Positions 45,746 through 55,588 of a DNA stretch of 64,000 nucleotides are shown in pieces. Every line of letters begins with the position of its first letter. Positions within the stretch are counted from its first letter, which is position 1. The notes beneath the pieces are model-generated. The model was not told where the DNA came from, did no database searches, and saw only the letters and a program-made list of their open reading frames with translations. A program made the translations under genes and the position numbers. This DNA comes from Corallium rubrum. Taxonomy: Eukaryota; Cnidaria; Anthozoa; Scleralcyonacea; Coralliidae. The stretch spans positions 21,001 to 85,000 of the forward strand of contig CAXIUP010000152.1 in the NCBI GenBank assembly GCA_964035015.1, given 5' to 3'.

Positions 45746-47083
45746 TTACAGTGTAGTATATGCAGACAGTCAGAGGAGACAGGACAGCTGTCATGTGACT
45801 GTCACGTGATATTGTCGACCAATGAAATTGCGCTATTTTCTTATCGTTGATCGGCTGAAAATTTTGCATTGGACTCAGAATACCGAACATTACGCTGTTG
45901 TCATTCATTTTTTTCTTTAAAAAAGCAGTGATATGGTTTCATATATTGTTGGACTATCCATATCTGCAGGATTTTGCAAGGTAAATGTATTTTTTCTACT
46001 TTGTTTTGATCGTTTATGTAGGTCGTGTCGCGCTAAGCGAAGACCCCACATCCGGTTTGTCAACAATCTTCAAACCAAAAAATCTCGAATTCCCATGGTT
46101 CGAATTCCCTAATTTTTGCGTAATAAGTCGAAGAAATGTCTAATCTTGGATTCTATGGAGGCGATCCCCAGCGATCCCCTCGCCGTTTTCGAGATATTCG
46201 CCGTTGAACCGACCATGGTATTTCGGCTTTCGCTAAGATGGCGCCCAATAATTTAAGAGAGCCTCTCGCCACTAAAGCCTGTTTTTCTCTCAAGAATTTT
46301 GGAAGTTTCCTAATATTTCGAGCTTTATTCTTTAGAGTAAGTGTAGAATGAGTGGTGGACAATTATTACATAGTAAAATTTGGTATTTGTCTGTTTTTAT
46401 GGTCCAAAACGCTGACGTCGCTGTATAAAAACACCATCATATTCTGGATATGTATACATATCAGGCATATCAGGCCTGCATACAGAATGTACTTAACTTT
46501 CTTAAAGATCTGCTATATCTGTATACAGAACTGATATGTATAGATATTTTTTATATATTAAATAACGTGTTCCGTGGAATCCATGCCAGCAGTATGATTA
46601 TTAAAATTGATGTGTGGATTATTTGTAGTTTATTATTGGTCATTGTTATTGTGAATAATATATTGTAGTTGTAGTATTTTTTTATTTTTTACTAATTTGT
46701 TATAATTTGTTGTTCGTATGTTTTCCAGTATACAAATATTTATTATCCCTTTTGCCCTAGTTGTCCATTTCAACTGAGTCAGTGATGTGGGAAGCAAGCT
46801 GATGGGGTGCCAGGGGGGAAGTGTACACTTTCAAAAGTACCTTGTTTCAGGGCAGAGTTTTAAAATGACCCTTGAGGCACATGTCTTCTGATAAAGGTCT
46901 TCTGATAAAGGTATTTTTTGTTGCAAAATTATAAAGGGGGACTCCAAGTGGTTGGGGGGGGGGGGGGTGTGTGTGTGGCATGTGCCCTGTGTCCACCCCT
47001 TGGTTTGTACCCATGAAGTGAATACAATAGTTAGGTATTGGCTGTACAGTCAACTCTTAAGACATGAAAGAGTTAATAACTCC
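45746..47083. other. Non-coding stretch with possible promoter-like features
   Basis: It includes GTCACGTGAT (an E-box) near 45800, CCAAT at 45820, and an ATG at about 45932 followed by 16 codons and a GTAAAT donor; no further exon could be joined. Near 46956 there is a G run of about 14 followed by (GT)n. No gene is called. Confidence 0.35.
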
Positions 47084-47276
47084 ATTTATTATATGGCAAG
47101 TGTTTCTGAGCGGTCCATCTACCAAAATAGAGCATTTTGATTGGTTCTTGAGCGGTCGGAAACCAACAGTACGGACCGCTCAGGTTTGGCGGGAAATTTT
47201 GGATTTTAAATCTTTGACAAGTTTTTTTATATCTTTTTAAAAAAATTCTGTTTTGTGAAACGGCTTTAAGTTTGAA

Positions 47277-48680
47277 ATGTCTGAGAGTGAGGAGGACCCA
47301 AATGTTTTTTATTATCCGGAAGAAGATAATGTTTTGGGAAGTTTAAACGAAACAAACACTGAAGAAATCCGCGACGTCAACACAAACATGAATGAATTCA
47401 GCAATTTTATCGCCGACCAACAGCCAAAAAGTACAAAACAGAAGACAAAGTACGATTTACAAACTTGGTATAACTTTTGTGAACAAAAAAACGAGATGAG
47501 AAAAGTAGAAGATATACCTTTTGAACAGTTGAACCTTCTCCTTTGCTCATTCTTCAAAGATGTAACGAAAAAAAATGGCGAAGTCTACGAACCCTTAACT
47601 TTGACTTCTTTTCAACGAAGTATCCAACGGTATCTCAACAGCAAGGGATCTACGGCAAACTTGCTGAAGGGGGATGAATTTAAACTGTCCCGAAAAGTCC
47701 TAAAGTCGAAGAAAAAGAAGCTGGTCGTCGACCACGGAAAAGGGAACCGTCCAAAAGCCACTCGAGTATTGAGCGAGGTCGAGGAAGGCAAGCTTTTTGC
47801 CGAAGGAGAGTTTGGTTCTCAAAATCCCGTTGCTTTACAGCGCACTGTTTGGTGGTTGTTGGCTTTGCATTTCGGGTTCAGAGCCAGAGATGAGTCTCGA
47901 CGTCTTCTGTGGGGTGACGTTTCGTTGGAAAACGACCCTGAAACTGGCAACGAAATCCTTGTTTGGAAAGCAGAAAGAGGATCCAAAACTCGCCATGGCC
48001 AAGACGAGTCTTCTGGACGTCGTGCGTTTTATCCCGCTGCCCAAGCAACTGGCAATGAACGCTGCCCGGTGATGTATTATAAAATGTTCAAAAGCCACCG
48101 TCCTTTGCTAATGAATCAGCCTGAATCTCCTTTCTACTTGGCCATCAAACACCAGCGAAATCCAAATGATAACATTTGGTACAAGAGATCCCCATTTGGA
48201 AAGAATGAAATCGGCAAGCTGCTCTCGAAAGCTGCTCAAAACTCTGGTCTGCCTGGACGAGTTACCAATCATTCCGTTCGCAAAACCTGTATCTCAAGGC
48301 TTCTAGATTCAGATGTACCTGTCAACTTTGTTGCTCAGTTAAGTGGTCATCACAACCTGAAAAGTCTCGATGCGTACAAATCAGCGTCAACCCAACGCCA
48401 GCGAAAGATGTCATTTGCACTAAGTCGCACGGAAAACACCGAGCCATCAACTGTCAGCTCAAGTTCCACCATGAGTTCGGTCGTAGATATCCAACACAAA
48501 CCAAACCAAAGCATCACAAAAAATGTAGAAGAAGCTGGTATTTTCCATGGGGCTACGTTTGAAAACTGCTCTTTCAATATCCAGGTTATGAGCGGCCCAG
48601 TTACTCAAACGCCTTCGAAAACTGAATGCATCCGCAAGCGGCGCCGGCTGTTTATTGAATCCGACAGCGAAGACGAATAA
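47277..48680 (+). CDS. Crypton-type tyrosine recombinase (467 aa)
   Basis: A 467-residue intronless ORF with an acidic N-terminus. A core-binding-like helical domain spans about 55-150 (YDLQTWYNFCEQKN, EPLTLTSFQRSIQRYLNSKG) and a tyrosine-recombinase catalytic domain about 160-375. Catalytic pattern: Arg in LHFGFRARDESRRL (202-204), H-x-x-R in TNHSVRKT (His332, Arg335), Gly-His at 357-358 and the nucleophile Tyr367 in LKSLDAYKS. The same domain (DUF3504) was domesticated in animal QRICH1, ZMYM and KCTD1-type genes, which derive from Cryptons. The C-terminal tail is Ser-rich and ends in a basic then acidic patch (KRRRLFIESDSEDE). The frame is intact and centred between the TIRs, so it is probably the element's integrase. 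Confidence 0.88.
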   Translation: MSESEEDPNVFYYPEEDNVLGSLNETNTEEIRDVNTNMNEFSNFIADQQPKSTKQKTKYDLQTWYNFCEQKNEMRKVEDIPFEQLNLLLCSFFKDVTKKNGEVYEPLTLTSFQRSIQRYLNSKGSTANLLKGDEFKLSRKVLKSKKKKLVVDHGKGNRPKATRVLSEVEEGKLFAEGEFGSQNPVALQRTVWWLLALHFGFRARDESRRLLWGDVSLENDPETGNEILVWKAERGSKTRHGQDESSGRRAFYPAAQATGNERCPVMYYKMFKSHRPLLMNQPESPFYLAIKHQRNPNDNIWYKRSPFGKNEIGKLLSKAAQNSGLPGRVTNHSVRKTCISRLLDSDVPVNFVAQLSGHHNLKSLDAYKSASTQRQRKMSFALSRTENTEPSTVSSSSTMSSVVDIQHKPNQSITKNVEEAGIFHGATFENCSFNIQVMSGPVTQTPSKTECIRKRRRLFIESDSEDE

Positions 48681-48919
48681 ATTAAAAGCATTTTTGAACA
48701 TTTTGTTCTTTTTTTTGGTAGCCAATAACATTTTAGAGAACAATTTTTTAGCTGGCTTCCTTCGCTGTTTTTAAATTAATTAACCATTTACCGGCTTTAT
48801 TGACAATGTTGAATTTTTGTAAACAAGTTCTGTTTTTATTAAATATCATTTAAGAAGCAATTTAAATTCCTGTTTTTGCTTTTGCCATATAATAAATAGC
48901 TTATTGACTGAGCTTGTTC

Positions 48920-49044
48920 GGTCCGTACAGGAGGATACTGCACGGTCTCGTTCTTTTTTCGCTTGTTTGTGGACCTCGCCTACGGCTCGGTCCACAAACA
49001 AGCGAAAAAAGAACGAGACCGTGCAGTATCCTCCTGTACGGACC
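48920..49044. repeat. Perfect 56-bp-stem hairpin
   Basis: Left arm 48920-48975, loop 48976-48988 (TCGCCTACGGCTC), right arm 48989-49044. I checked all 56 positions by eye and found no mismatch. Confidence 0.93.
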
Positions 49045-49059
49045 TCTCGCTCAGTCAAT

Positions 49060-49840
49060 TACATATATATCACATTGTATTTTTTACAGGAAGTGAAGAA
49101 ATACAGTACAGATGTAAGTGTTGGAAGAACTTACTTTGGAGACTGAGTGCCCAGGCACGAGCACCAATCTGAACTGGATTTTTACAATGATAAATTGATG
49201 GATTCTCTTTTACTAAATAACATTCAAATAATATGTAGTTTGAAGTTTTGCATGTTGTCATGTTGTATAATTACGTAAGGCAATGCATAATAAATGTGGA
49301 CGTAATTAATAAAATTTTAACACAGAAGTATTATCTCGCATATTATTATACAATCCAAATGCTATTATTCATCCCTTTGCCTTTGAGTGCTATGAACTAT
49401 GTCTAAGACAGATACCCTTGGGCTGGACATTGTCTGTCTTATAGTTCATTCATATGTCTACCTTAATACAGTAACTTTTCTGATGCCATCTCTAAATGGC
49501 CAAAGTTGATGTTTTCTTGGTGGTGGTGGTGGTGGTGGTGGTGGGGGTGGGGGGGGGTGGGGGGTGCTTCACTGCAAAAATGTTGGACCAATGTTAAAAT
49601 GGTAACAATGCCCCTGATTGAATAGAAGTGACCAAAATCAATATTGAGACAAACATTTTAATTTTATTCAAGTTCCTTATTTACATATATATTGAGGATA
49701 CAGGAAATACCCTTTATTTGATAAAATAGAAATATTTGACCAGTCCAGTCATATACCAAATTTATCAATAGATTCTGGAGGCAATCCCATAAATTATCCC
49801 GATTTTTCATTCACCTTAATTATAAAGAAAAATACATATA
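49060..49840. other. Non-coding spacer with (GGT)n tract
   Basis: No gene is seen. A (GGT)n tract grading into G-rich sequence lies at about 49518-49566. Confidence 0.6.
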
Positions 49841-50959
49841 TGTTATTTACCGGCTGGGAGGTCCGTATAGAGAAATATTTCCCGAGGTCTCAAAAACTGC
49901 CCGAGGCCGCAGGCCGAGGGTCGTTTTTGAGACCGAGGGAAATATTTCTCTATACGGACCGACCAAAACGGTAAATAACATATTTGTTTTTTTTATTAAT
50001 CGTACGATTTATAATTCACATAATTAAGTAAATTAACATAATTAATTGCGTAATCGACGTGACATTCACGTGATATTCAAAAGTCCAAAGTTTATCGTTC
50101 GACAGTAAACAACTGCCGACATGCAGTCTGACAGGGAAGCTTGGAACGTCTTTTGTGATAAAAAAACAGTCAAAACTTGAAGATCCAGTGCTTTTAAAGT
50201 TTAGTTGATAAAGATTCTTCGCCTTCTTCGTCGCTTGCTCGTTTTTGGCTGTTCGTTTGAAAAATCGTTTTCAATACTCGGCTGACTGCATGGAAATTGA
50301 AAGGAGTGGGTCGTTCGAGTTTGAAGACGAAAATGCTTGTAGGAAGCCATTTGAAACTTTTTTCAAAGACATGACACGATACGAGGTTGGCATGTGGAAA
50401 ATATTTGACTAAAGGGTAAAGACTTGTAGCGGTTTTGTTGTTGGACAACAGAAGAATGACAGTTTAGTATCAAAAGGTTTCAGCTTTTCTGTCCTCTCGT
50501 GGTATGTTTTTTTAATATATACTTCTATATAGTTTCATTTAGTGATTCAAAATACTGTGTTCACAAGTTTATGTATGTTTTGCCTATTGTTTTAAACTGT
50601 TTTCATACGTCGTTGAGCAATAATACTTTAAAACTTTATAAATGTCGCTGGCTGAAATTTTGCTTTTTCACGGCATTCTCGCTTTCTTTTAAAATTCGCT
50701 GTTTTCACACGAAGTTGTCAAAGCGATTTGGATAATAAAACTCATTTGTATCCCCGTAGCTCTCTGTTGAATATATTTTTTTCTGTGGCAAGCGAAATAG
50801 TTATGAAAATCGATCAATTTTACGGCCTATAAAACACATTAAAAAATTATCTCGAGCGGTCCGTACGGGCTCATACGGACCGCTCGTTAACCAATCAGAA
50901 AGCAGGATTTGGTAGGATACGGACCGAAAAAAAATAAAAGATTGTTATTGAATAATAAA
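49841..50959 (-). mobile_element. Non-autonomous hairpin element NA2
   Basis: A long hairpin (arms about 49841-49900 and 49922-49980, loop with CGAGGCCGCAGGCCGAGG) is followed by TTTATTAATC (49992-50001). An inverted TTTATTATTC-type end is at 50950-50959. Read on the minus strand, the far end has CGGTCCGTATCC, ACCAAA, TCTGATTGGTT and GAGCGGTCCGTA as in the autonomous element. ATACGGACC occurs in the subterminal region (50873-50881, 50916-50924) and in the hairpin stem (49952-49960 and inverted at 49860-49868). An 84-codon minus-strand frame (50194-50448) has no recognisable domain and may be a fossil of cargo. Confidence 0.65.
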
Positions 50960-51689
50960 TTTTAAGCTAGCTTTATTCACAATTTTATAAAATTTGGGAT
51001 ACTACAAGTACAGTATAAAGTATAAAAGGACTTTATAAAAGAACTGTTTGTTAAAAAATCGGGGAAAAAAACCCAAACAAACCAAGGATGATAGTTGTAT
51101 CTAATTGATCCAGATAATTGCTACACACAACAGTTATAGAAGTTTACAGTACCGTAATACTGCAGAATGCAAAACATTAAACCACGGAAAATGCATCATA
51201 AGGTAGTATAGAATAGGAAACATTTGAGAGGGAAATCATTAACCACTAAACAACAAATAATGTTGATTTCTCACCTCACGCTTTTCTCCAGTTGTAACGA
51301 ATCACACGTTGCACAGCACAACTAAATCCTTCTTTGGTGTAAATATCTAATTCGTTTCTGATTTGTTCCATTATTAATTGTAACATAAAATGCGTCGAAT
51401 ATCCGAAAGAACTTGAGTAGTCTTGAATGCCCATCCGCCATTGTCACGAATATACGCCAAATAAAGCACAATCTGATCATATTAATTGTCTATGATAACC
51501 ACGAATTGTTCTCGTATATTTCTGACTATCAGATTTAACAATTCTGGATCAACTGTGACGAGTTTTCAAAAGTTTTTGCGCATCTAGCCCACCGGGCAGG
51601 TTCATTCCTCGTCTGAGGTCAGATGCAAATGAATCGATAATTTATCAATTTTAGCGTTAGGACCATGATGCTTTGCGGCAGCTGTCCAA
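50960..51689. other. Non-coding stretch with minus-strand coding-like fragments
   Basis: On the minus strand a 31-codon frame at 51276-51371 (MEQIRNELDIYTKEGFSCAV...) and a nearby frame with LAYIRDNGGWAFKTTQVLSD (about 51385-51470) look protein-like, but I cannot assign a family. They may be the C-terminal debris of a transposase. Confidence 0.3.
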
Positions 51690-51910
51690 CCTCTGCAGTA
51701 CAGTACATCTCAGTACAGTATATAAAATACAGTACAGTACATCACGATACAGTATATACATTACAATTCAGTATATTCAGTACCAGTACAGTGGATATAT
51801 ACAGTACAGTATAATTATACAGTACAATTATACAGTACAATACATCACAGTGCAGTATAGACAATACATCACAGTCCAGTATAGAACAGTACAGTACAAC
51901 ACACAAAACA
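51690..51910. repeat. ACAGTACAGTATA-type minisatellite
   Basis: Degenerate 10-20-bp units rich in CAGTACAGTA are repeated over about 220 bp. Confidence 0.8.
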
Positions 51911-52254
51911 TCACCTATCTACTCCATATCATGATGACAAGTACCTTCAGACTGACTCAGTAGTGAAGACAAACCTTATAGAATGAGTATTAAAAACTAT
52001 TTTTAAAATATAAACAATTCTTACCAATGTATTTGGAAAGCTTCCAGTTTCCAGCCACAGACTGATCACTCAAATAACAGTATTGTGGCCGACTTAATAG
52101 GGAATGTTTATGTGGACACAAGCCAGCCCATGAACCCAAGCTGGTCTGCTTGTGTACTTGGCCAGCCTCCCACTAAAGCTGTATGTACATATATACATGT
52201 ATATATATATTGGCGTTGAAGTTTGTTGAAGTTTATATATTAACAGGACAGTGA

Positions 52255-52410
52255 ATTGATGTTTTGTGTGATGATTGTACATTATTTTTGTGCCCCCCCT
52301 TTTTGTTGTGCTTTTTATTCCCAGCCCCCCCTTAGCAACTCTAAAATTTTTCATGGCCCCTCCAAATATCTTCCAGCCCACCCCCCACCATTAATAATGA
52401 CTGCTCCCTT
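52255..52410. repeat. Inverted copy of the repeat at 45074-45230
   Basis: It contains TTTTTCATGGCCCCTCC and the complement of GGGAGCAGTCATTATTAATG. C runs occur within it. Confidence 0.6.
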
Positions 52411-52559
52411 ATTCCCAGCGCTGAGAGTCCTCAATTCTCATTGTTATGCACAATGATATATCTGTGTCTCGTTCTACACTTTGAGCCTATATCCTGTTAC
52501 AAAGATTAGCCCCGTATATTAACACAAATATTAACACAAATATTAACACCTATCGTGAC

Positions 52560-52618
52560 ACCATCCCCCCCCCCCCCCAAAAAAAAACCCAACAAAAAAA
52601 ACCCCCAAAAAACACACC
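52560..52618. repeat. C-run/A-run low-complexity tract
   Basis: About 15 C followed by A-rich sequence with C interruptions. Confidence 0.85.
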
Positions 52619-52780
52619 ACTGAGTGTTTATAGTTCTGACCACAGAATAACAATCCAACATTTGTATTTCTTTGTGAAATTACAGAATAAATAAACAAAT
52701 ATGCTTAACAGAATACTAGTGTTACTGTATTAGAATTTAGAAATGCTCTGCAAATATGAAATATCTATTCTGCCATTTTT

Positions 52781-52924
52781 ATGATTAGCAGGTACTGTAC
52801 TTTACTATTAAAATCCCATCAAAAGCACAGCTAGCGTATATGTAAATAATACTGCTCGGATTCATACAAATAGTACGAGCACAGAAATATAAATAAAATA
52901 ATCACCATCAAATAGATTATGAAC

Positions 52925-52976
<52 letters not shown>

Positions 52977-53118
52977 GATTAGCAGGTACTGTACTTTACT
53001 ATTAAAGTCCCATCAAAAGCACAGCTAACGTACATGTAAATAATACTGCTCGGATTCATACAAATAGTACGAGCACAGAAATATAAATAAAATAATCACC
53101 ATCAAATAGATTATGAAC

Positions 53119-53171
<53 letters not shown>
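52781..53171. repeat. Two tandem copies of a 194-bp unit ending in (AT)n
   Basis: ATGATTAGCAGGTACTGTAC starts at 52781 and again at 52975. The copies differ at only a few positions and each ends in a long (TA)n tract. Confidence 0.9.
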
Positions 53172-53175
<4 letters not shown>

Positions 53176-53181
53176 GAACAA

Positions 53182-53559
53182 TTTTAAACTGTAGCGTTTG
53201 ATCTTACCAAGTTGTGAGGATAAGAGTTCCGTTTCCCGTAATTCTGACTTACATTTTTCGGTGATACACTGTATTTTGCCAATATACTAATTTTGATCTC
53301 TAATAGTCATAGTGTAACCCAAGGCTACATAAAGTACTTCCAATATTTTTTTCATTTTTTGCTGGGCAGTTTGTTAGGAGGCTCCGTCCGACGATGATAC
53401 AGTAAATAGCAAAATACATGTATGACAGTATGAGTATATATGACAGGACATTTGACAGGACACGCTATAGGAATAATGCGTAGGAGTAGGACGAAGTCTT
53501 TTAATAGGGGAAATACATGCTGTTTTAAGTGGAAAATATATTGATGGTATATGTATTAA

Positions 53560-53601
<42 letters not shown>

Positions 53602-53991
53602 TTAATACATATACCATCAATATATTTTCCACTTAAAACAGCATGTATTTCCCCTATTAAAAGACTTCGTCCTACTCCTACGCATTATTCCTATAGCGTG
53701 TCCTGTCAAATGTCCTGTCATATATACTCATACTGTCATACATGTATTTTGCTATTTACTGTATCATCGTCGGACGGGGCCTCCTAACAAACTGCCCAGC
53801 AAAAAATGAAAAAAAATATTGGAAGTACTTTATATAGCCTTGGGTTACACTATGACTATTAGAGATCAAAATTAGTATATTGGCAAAATACAGTGTATCA
53901 CCGAAAAATGTAAGTCAGAATTACGGGAAACGGAACTCTTATCCTCACAACTTGGTAAGATCAAAAGCATTAAATTCGTACAGTTTAAAAT
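53182..53991. repeat. Long near-perfect palindrome centred on (TA)n
   Basis: Arms of about 375 bp (53182-53560 and 53602-53991) are inverted copies with only a handful of differences (for example GGCTCCGTCC against GGCCCCGTCC). The centre is about 40 bp of TA. The palindrome starts right after the 194-bp tandem pair. No ORF is present. Confidence 0.9.
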
Positions 53992-54272
53992 GCCATCTTT
54001 TTTTGGTGTTTAAATCAATTAAATGTCAATTGAGTTGACAACTTTAATAAAACAATTTTTTGAATGTAAATTATTCAATAATAGTGGCATACCGCATGTA
54101 TATACCGCATACAGTAGATTTCCATCACACTGTGGAATCTTTATGTGCACTTGATACTAGATCAGTGTCTAACCCCAGCATGTGTGTCCAGTGTCCGTCT
54201 TAGTCTCCTAGTTGTACATGCATGTACTTTGCCTCTTGTCCATTGAGTTCAGCGTAAATAGAGGATATTATA

Positions 54273-54543
54273 TTACACTGTGGCGCGAAGATATGAATTT
54301 TATCTTCGAGTGGGGGAAAACAATATTTTACGAATGAGCATAGCGAATGAGTAAAATATTGTTTTTGCCACGAGAAGATAAAATTCATATCTTCAAGGCA
54401 CCGTGTAATGTTCTTTTTATTATATAGATTCAATGCAAAAAGCGGGAAAATTCGAAATGACATCATCGATATCTTCACTAGTGAGGATATGGAAAATATG
54501 ACACTGTATATTTCCTAGTAAAACACTCGCATCTATATAATAA
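54273..54543 (-). mobile_element. Minimal non-autonomous hairpin element NA3
   Basis: A hairpin (about 54273-54330 with 54351-54409, few mismatches, loop with GAATGAGCATAGCGAATGAG) is followed by TTATTATATAGAT (54418-54430) and its inverted copy ATCTATATAATAA (54531-54543), only about 100 bp apart. ATATCTTC occurs in the interior (54469-54476) and in the stem (54387-54394 and inverted at 54287-54294). It has the same plan as the elements at 20388, 47084 and 49841, but a different stem sequence. Confidence 0.6.
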
Positions 54544-54592
54544 TATGTGATGTTGTCCTGATGCATCCCGTAGTATTCTCCTCCTTATATAG

Positions 54593-54597
<5 letters not shown>

Positions 54598-54655
<58 letters not shown>
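54598..54655. repeat. (TA)n microsatellite
   Basis: Nearly pure TA over about 55 bp. Confidence 0.95.
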
Positions 54656-54659
<4 letters not shown>

Positions 54660-54660
<1 letters not shown>

Positions 54661-54800
54661 CGAGTTGTATTATTTTTCCTTAACTCGCCTTATCTTGCGC
54701 GGGTTAATAGTTGCATTTTTCCTTAAATCGCCTTATCTCGCCTTAACTCGCACAGCCTCGCCTTATCTCACGGCGAGTTAAGATCCCAGAGCAGGCCTCT
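54660..54800. repeat. CTTAACTCGC-type repeat, inverted relative of 28717-28815
   Basis: Repeated CGCCTTATCTCGCCTTAACT motifs, ending in GGCGAGTTAAGATCCCAGAG followed by CAGGCCT, the complement of the edge near 28717. Confidence 0.6.
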
Positions 54801-55319
54801 CTGCTTAGCGTGGAACACGAGCTTCTGCGGAACATTGACTTGTCATTATTAATGATTTTGCTATTATGAAATCGCGTAAACGTAACGTTTACCAGGCTGC
54901 AGACTGAGACGCCAATGCTTTGCATGTTCATGCATGTACATTTTGTTCATAACTTCATGTTATCTCAGCCGATCCGCACGTTGTAACCAATAAACTACTG
55001 CAATTGTAAAGGCATTGTATCCAGTAAGTTACTGGAAATTGTTTAATAAAGAGGTTTTTAATGAAACCCTTCCCCCCCCGAACCCCCTAACCCTAATCTC
55101 AAAAATGTGAATTTCCCGGGGGTAACCCTAACCCTAACTTGAAAAGTGTCGCGTTTGACCGTACGCCAAGTAAATAGCGTAATAATGCAATTTGATATTT
55201 GCGCTCATGTCAGTTGAAATAGCCTTTTCTCCGTTGTTATTCTATACCATCATGTTCTCTAATTCACATATGTTGTACAGAATTTAACGCTCTATATCTA
55301 TGTGGTGCGTTTTTCGTGC
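54801..55319. other. Non-coding spacer with telomere-like repeats
   Basis: TAACCCTAACCCTAA-type units (2-3 copies of CCCTAA) lie around 55085-55140. This is an interstitial telomere-like patch at most. Confidence 0.45.
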
Positions 55320-55397
55320 CAAAATTCAAACATGAAGTTCTTCTATTCAATGCTTTAGTTCAAACATGCAATTCTTCATTCAAATTAAACATGCAAT
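55320..55397. repeat. 41-bp minisatellite, part left of the Ty3 insertion
   Basis: Degenerate units with TTCAAACATGCAATTCTTCA. The array resumes at 60711 on the other side of the retrotransposon. Confidence 0.8.
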
Positions 55398-55565
55398 TGT
55401 TAGTATAGTTAGTTATTGATGTTGATATTAATAGACATCCGGTAGAGACGGTGACACGGATCACATTTCAGAGTACGAACAGAGACCGCGAATAAAACAT
55501 TGATTGTAAAGCAGTAAAGGCTGTATAGCGTAAAGATACAAATAAAGCCTTATAGAAAACCAACA
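55398..55565 (+). repeat. Ty3 element 5' LTR
   Basis: 168 bp, identical to 60543-60710. It carries AATAAA motifs usable as poly(A) signals. Confidence 0.95.
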
Positions 55566-55588
55566 CTGGTGGCAGCGGTGGCATTAAA

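Larger units (their letters stand above)
47084..49059 (+). mobile_element. Crypton-type tyrosine-recombinase element with 16-bp TIRs and a terminal hairpin
   Basis: ATTTATTATATGGCAA (47084-47099) and its perfect complement (48882-48897) bracket one intact recombinase ORF. Just outside the right repeat lies a hairpin whose 56-bp stem is perfectly paired (48920-48975 with 48989-49044) around a 13-nt loop; imperfect pairing extends to TTGACTGAGC/GCTCAGTCAA at about 48903 and 49059. The left subterminal region has GAGCGGTCC, TGATTGGTT, GAGCGGTC and GTACGGACCGCTC; GTACGGACC recurs at both feet of the hairpin. Three non-autonomous relatives in this window repeat the plan. Classical Cryptons are described as lacking TIRs, so the structure is unusual. 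Confidence 0.75.

Noticed and set aside
45932-45980. Possible first exon (16 codons ending at a GTAAAT donor) with a P-loop-like look
   Set aside because: The nucleotide-binding glycine-lysine pattern is not met, and no second exon could be found.
48846-49172. Several 60-80-codon ORFs around the hairpin at 48.9-49.05 kb
   Set aside because: They arise from the perfect inverted repeat read in both directions.
50194-50448. 84-codon minus-strand ORF in NA2 as a gene
   Set aside because: No domain recognised and no conservation data; kept only as a possible fossil.
55085-55140. Telomere
   Set aside because: Only two or three CCCTAA units embedded in unique sequence.
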